A stretch of DNA of 64,000 nt. Source: Trileptium ribeirensis (lineage: Eukaryota > Nematoda > Enoplea > Enoplida > Thoracostomopsidae). Shown here in pieces: positions 59,122 to 64,000 of the stretch; positions within the stretch are counted from its first letter, which is position 1; each line of letters opens with the position of its first letter. The notes under the pieces were generated by a model, which saw nothing but the letters and a program-made list of their open reading frames with translations, had not been told where the DNA came from and made no database searches. The position numbers and the translations under genes were made by a program. The DNA lies in contig JASANE010007193.1 of assembly GCA_030248225.1 (NCBI GenBank), forward strand, positions 40,051 to 104,050, in the 5' to 3' direction.

Positions 59122-61541
59122 AATAAATAAATAAATAAAAATAAAATAAATAAATAAAACAACAAATGAATAACATAAATAAATAAATAAAATAAACAAG
59201 TAAACGTAAATAAAAGTAAATTAGGAAGACATTTTTCATGACAGTGATAGAACAACAAACAGAACATTGAACAAAAAATTAGGAAAGACTACAATTTTGT
59301 GGTCCTTTTGAATGAGACATTATACAAAAGTGATAATAATGACAGTACAGTACAACAAAAGTGTTAACCCTAGTTTTGAACACATATTTTTCAACTTTAG
59401 AAAAACAAATTACGAGTTTCCGAAAGCTGCCTTAAAGAAAACATCGAGAACTACACAACGCAATATATCTTTGTTCCATAAATGTGCACAAAAAATAGTA
59501 TCGTGTGAAAATTATAAATGTATAATAAAAGAAATTGTATATTAATATGAACTTAATAAACAAAATATCAATGAGAAAAATATATAAAAAAATAAAAATA
59601 AAATAACTTAATAAAATATATGTATATTACACTAAAATCAATCAAATATAATCAATAAAAATATAACTTAAATAGTACAGAATTTGTGTGACAGCCAGCA
59701 GTATATAAAATGTGATTTGGCATATAGTCGAGCATATTATACCATCTGTTGAGATACCAGCTGCAGTACATGTTTTAAAATACCAAAATAGTTAATACTA
59801 CAAACGAAAACGGAATAAAAGTAACGAAGTTGTGGATTTGCAAATTTGGGGTTACACGAGACTCATAAATATCATCAAGGCGATAAAGCTAAAATATACA
59901 AAAATCATTGAACCAAAATCATGAATTATGTCTGTTGCAGTTGTAGCCGATACGATCTGAGCTATAATCCTCCAGGCCTAACTGCTACGATAGCTGGGAA
60001 TGCCGAGAAGGGAATGTATGTAAAAACTGAAGGAATCGTTGCCATATTAAAGTGTGCCATGTACCGCACAAAATGCAGCAAACCAAGTGAGCAGCGTTCA
60101 AACATTTCTGAACTATTCCCGACATATTTGGATGTCACAAGCATATTTACTTAATACTGAAATGCAGACTGTCAAACAAACAATGCCGAACAAAAAACTT
60201 TTGACAGAACCATGTGGCGAAGTTTCATGCAGCTTTGATACCAAGACAAGTAGTCATAAACCGAAAGATAGCGACAGCACATGCTCATAAAGATAAATCC
60301 TCCTGATTCTGAGAGTTCCAATCACCGCTGCGATAGCATTTGGTAAAGCGTTTAGTTTTTCGACATTGATGCACGATAAAGATTCAAGGTTCAGGAATAA
60401 TCATTTAAATTTTAAGTTTTCAATATTTATGAAGTGAATTTTCTGTCTCAAGTAAAACATTTACACTTCGAAGTAGATTAGATTTTAGAAGCAAATCAGT
60501 TTTGAAACCAATGTCACAACATGAGAAAATTGAATATTCGTGATAGTAATTTTAGCATACAGCTCTGGCACATTTAGATATATAGTTTATTTTTTTAAAT
60601 CAATCGATTATGTGTTGCATTTGCCTGAAACTCAATTATTAACCCTCCAAAGAATGGTTTTCTGAAAATATACCAGACAGAGCATGTGTTATATTAGATT
60701 TTACTCATATAGCTAAGTTAACCGTGAGACAGTTGCAGTGACATTATTTTTACTCATATTGAAATCATCAAATACAGTGGAATTATATATATGAAGTTAA
60801 GTTATTACGATGATTTCATCGGCCATAATAAACATATATTGTCGTGTCATTTCAAAATATAAACTGTATTTTATATTCAAAAGTACTGCTAAATTTTAAC
60901 ACAGCGGACTCTGTGTTCAAGATAAGTAAAACGTTTCTGCAACCTAGCGTCAACCTGCTATGATTTGCGGGGTCGTCTCCTTCAAAAAACCAAGGCGTCA
61001 TATAGTAAAGATTGATATTATAAACTAACGATTGTTGATGCTGGTGTATTTGAAACATCACGTTTGTTTTTAAAAATTTTGCAATTTCTTATCCAAAAAG
61101 TTTCCAAATTTAAAACAAGACCATTTCGGAATTTTTGCATGAATCTTTAGATAGATATGCAATACTTCTATATTGCAATTTACAAACAATTTCAATTGTA
61201 AAACGTTACAAATTAACCTACTGATATATCCAATTATTGAACTATTAATTCAGCTGATTTTTGTTCCAAATCATCTCTAAAGCAAACATACCTACGGTAG
61301 AAAAACCCACAAATCTACTTAAATCGAAGCAATACTAATACGTTCCTGAATGACTATAGTTCCATGGCTTAGTCAATCGTTACCATGACATCACAAAGCA
61401 CCGAGACATTACTTATATGCGTCTTGCTATTACTAACAACAAGAGAAACCTTGCCGAATACAATACAAACATGTATATTTATATAACCGATATACATATG
61501 TAATATATAACACACACATTTTCTATTATTACATGTGTACA
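59122..61541 (+). repeat. Left arm of a giant palindrome
   Basis: Reverse-complements 61583-63996 along its whole length with scattered substitutions and small indels (roughly 90% by eye). The outer end is an (ATAA)n run. It contains an open frame at 59921-60154 (M-N-Y-V-C-C-S-C...) and another at 60054-60290; the right arm keeps the former only with a frameshift. No known domain. Confidence 0.95.
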
Positions 61542-61582
61542 TACGTTTCCATGCATATATACATTTATAATACCTACGAATT
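61542..61582. other. 41-bp loop of the palindrome
   Basis: Non-palindromic AT-rich spacer between TACA and TGTA arm ends. Confidence 0.85.
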
Positions 61583-63996
61583 TGTACACATGTAATAATA
61601 GAAAATGTGTGTGTTATATATTACATATGTATATCGGTTATATAAATATACATGTTTGTATTGTATACACAACTTTCTCTTGTTGTTAGTAATAGCAAGA
61701 CGCATATAAGTAATGCTCTGCGTGTTGTGATGTCATGGTAACGATTGACTAAGCCATGGAACTATAGTCATTCAGGAACGTTATTCATTATTACTTTCGA
61801 TTTTAATAATTATGGGTTTTTTTGTACCGTAGTATGCTTTAGAGATAGTTTGAAACAAAAAATCAGCTGAATTAATAGTTCAATAATTGGATATATAAGT
61901 AGGTTAATTTGTAACGTTTTACAATTGAAATTGTTTGTAAATTGCAATATAAAAGTATCATCTGTCTAAAGATTAAAAATTCAAAATGGTCTTGTTTTTT
62001 AAATTTGGAAACTTTTTTCAATAAGAAATTGCAAAATTTTTTAAAAACAAACGTTAATTGCGAAATACACCAGCATCAACAATCGTTAGTTTATAATATA
62101 GAATCTTTACTATACCAGGTTATTGCAGTTTTTTTGGAGGAGACGACCCCGCAAATCATCATAGGTTGAAGATAATTTGCAGAAACGTTTTACTTATCTC
62201 TTGAACACAGAGTCCACTGTGTTAAAATTTAGCAGTACTTTTGAATATAAAATACAGTTTAGTATTTTGAAATGACACGACAATATGTTTATTATTATGA
62301 GCAATGAAATCATAGTTAATTAACTTAACTTCATATATATCATTCCACTGTATTTGATGATTTCAATATGAGTAAAAATAATGTCACTGCAACTGTCTCA
62401 CGGTTAACTTAGCTATATGAGTAAAATCTAATATAACACATGCTCTGTATAGTATATTTTCAAAACCATTCTTTTGGAGGGTTAATAATTGCATTTTTAA
62501 GGCAAATGCAACACATAATCAATTGATTTAAAAAAAATAAACTATATATCTAAATGTGCCAAATTCTATGCTAAAATTACTCTGCGCGAATATTCAATTT
62601 TCATGTTGTGACATTGGTTTCAAAACTGATTTTGCTTCTAAAATCTAATCTACTTTCGAAGTGTAAAAACTTTTACTTGACGGAAATTTCATAAATATTG
62701 AAAACTTAAAGAATTTGTTCTGAACCTTGAACTCTTTATCGTGCATCAATGTCGAAAAACTAAACACTTTACCAAATGCTATCGCAGCGGTGATATTGGA
62801 AGTTCTCAAGACTCAGGGAGGATTTATCTTTATCAGCATGTGCTGTCGCTATCTTTCGGTTTATGACTACTTGTCTTGGTATCAAAGCTGCATGAAACTT
62901 CGCCACATGGCTCTGTCAAAAGTTTTTTGGTTTGGCATTCTTTGTTTGACAGTCTTCATTTCAGTATTAAGAACACGCTTGTGACATCCAAATATGTCGG
63001 GAATAGTTCAGAAATGTTTGAACGCTGCTCATTGGTTGCTGGTATTGTGCGGTACATGGTACACTTTAATATGGCAACGATTCGTTCAGTTTTTACATAC
63101 ATTCCCTTCTCGCATTCCCAGCTATCGTAGCAGTTAGGCCTAGGAAAATAGTTAAGATCGTTATCGGTACAACTGCAACAGACATAATTCATGATTTTTG
63201 GTTCAATTATTTTTGTATATTTTAGCTTTATCGCCTTGATAATATTTATGGTCTCAGTGTAACTCCAAATTTGTAAATCCACAACTTTGTTACTTTTATT
63301 CCGTTTTCGTTTGTAGTATTAACTATTTTGGTATTTTAAAACATGTCCTGCAGCTGGTATCTCAACAGATGGTATAATATGCTCGACTATATGCCAAATC
63401 ACATTTTATATACTGCTGGCTGTCACACAAATTCTGTACTATTTAAGTTATATTTTAATTGATTATATTTGATTGATTTTAGTGATATACATATATTTTG
63501 TATTAAGTTATTTTCTTTTTTATTTTTATATATTTTTCTCATTGATATTTTGTTTATTAAGTTCATATTAATATACAATTTCTTTTATTATACATTTATA
63601 ATTTTCACACGATACTATTTTTTTGTGCACATTTATGGAACAAAGATATATTGCGTTGTGTAGTTCTGTCATGTTTTCTTTAAGGCAGCTTTCGGAAACT
63701 GGAATTTGTTTTTGTAAAGTTGGAAAAAGTCGGTGCTCAAAACTAGGGTTAACATTTTTGTTGTACTGTACTGTCATTATTATCACTTTTGTATAATGTC
63801 TCGTTGAAAAGGACCACAAAATTGTAAACTTTTTTAGTTTTTTGTTTCAATGTTCTGTTTGTTGTTCTATCACTGTCAGTGAAAAATGTCTTCCTAATTT
63901 ACTTTTATTTACGTTTATTTGTTTATTTTATTTATTTATTTATGTTATTCATTTGTTGTTTTTAATTATTTATTTTATTTTTATTTATTTATTTAT
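61583..63996 (-). repeat. Right arm of a giant palindrome
   Basis: Inverted copy of 59122-61541, running to the window edge and ending in an (ATTT)n run. The minus-strand frame at 63282-62956 is the counterpart of the left-arm frame. The true outer boundary may lie beyond the window. Confidence 0.95.
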
Positions 63997-64000
63997 CTAA

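Noticed and set aside
58924..59199. Minus-strand 91-codon frame containing S-S-I-G-R-A-P-D-Y-E-S-K-A-G
   Set aside because: Conceptual translation of the tRNA-like SINE head, a well-known annotation artefact.
59122..63996. Palindrome as an assembly or amplification artefact
   Set aside because: The arms differ by about 10% with indels, which an artefact of copying one template would not produce.

Overview
The window looks like a stretch of an AT-rich, repeat-loaded invertebrate animal genome. Genes are split by GT-AG introns. The one clear host gene is a member of the metazoan-only Shroom family. Everything else recognisable is mobile or repetitive DNA: a decayed LINE, two Ty3/gypsy fragments, a tRNA-derived SINE, several terminal-inverted-repeat elements, minisatellites and large hairpins. 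The species cannot be fixed from sequence alone.

Layout. 1-3345 is one copy of a segmental duplication whose second copy is 24119-27476. Both start inside a dead LINE reverse transcriptase and end in a short-TIR element. 3.35-13.1 kb is gene-poor, with a possible LTR primer-binding site near 5605, dispersed repeats and one weak exon candidate at 10612-10770. 13.1-16.84 kb carries two oppositely oriented minisatellite arrays around an A-rich 31-bp tandem repeat. 16.98-17.68 kb is the C-terminal end of a gypsy integrase followed in the same reading frame by a PWWP domain, the most unusual item here. 19.7-20.2 kb and 27.3-28.0 kb are small elements with TTA target duplications. 28.2-29.65 kb is a second, broken gypsy integrase with a probable 3' LTR, bracketed by a 185-bp direct repeat.

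From about 31.9 to at least 55.95 kb the minus strand carries the 3' half of a Shroom gene. Five exons join in phase (55953-55741, 39793-39308, 36824-36761, 35340-34909, 32348-31875) and the last two encode the Rho-kinase-binding ASD2 domain. Its introns are stuffed with insertions: a 460-bp snap-back hairpin, a 630-bp foldback element, a 3.75-kb hAT-like element with at least two further insertions or duplications nested inside it, and a hAT-type MITE. A short minus-strand open frame at 46.3-46.5 kb weakly resembles the C-terminus of TatC.

59.1-64.0 kb is a giant diverged palindrome, two arms of about 2.4 kb around a 41-bp loop, with ATTT-repeat tails at the outer ends and a tRNA-derived SINE with a similar tail just outside the left arm.

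Splice sites, frames and repeat alignments were read by eye. Percent identities are estimates and no database search was possible.
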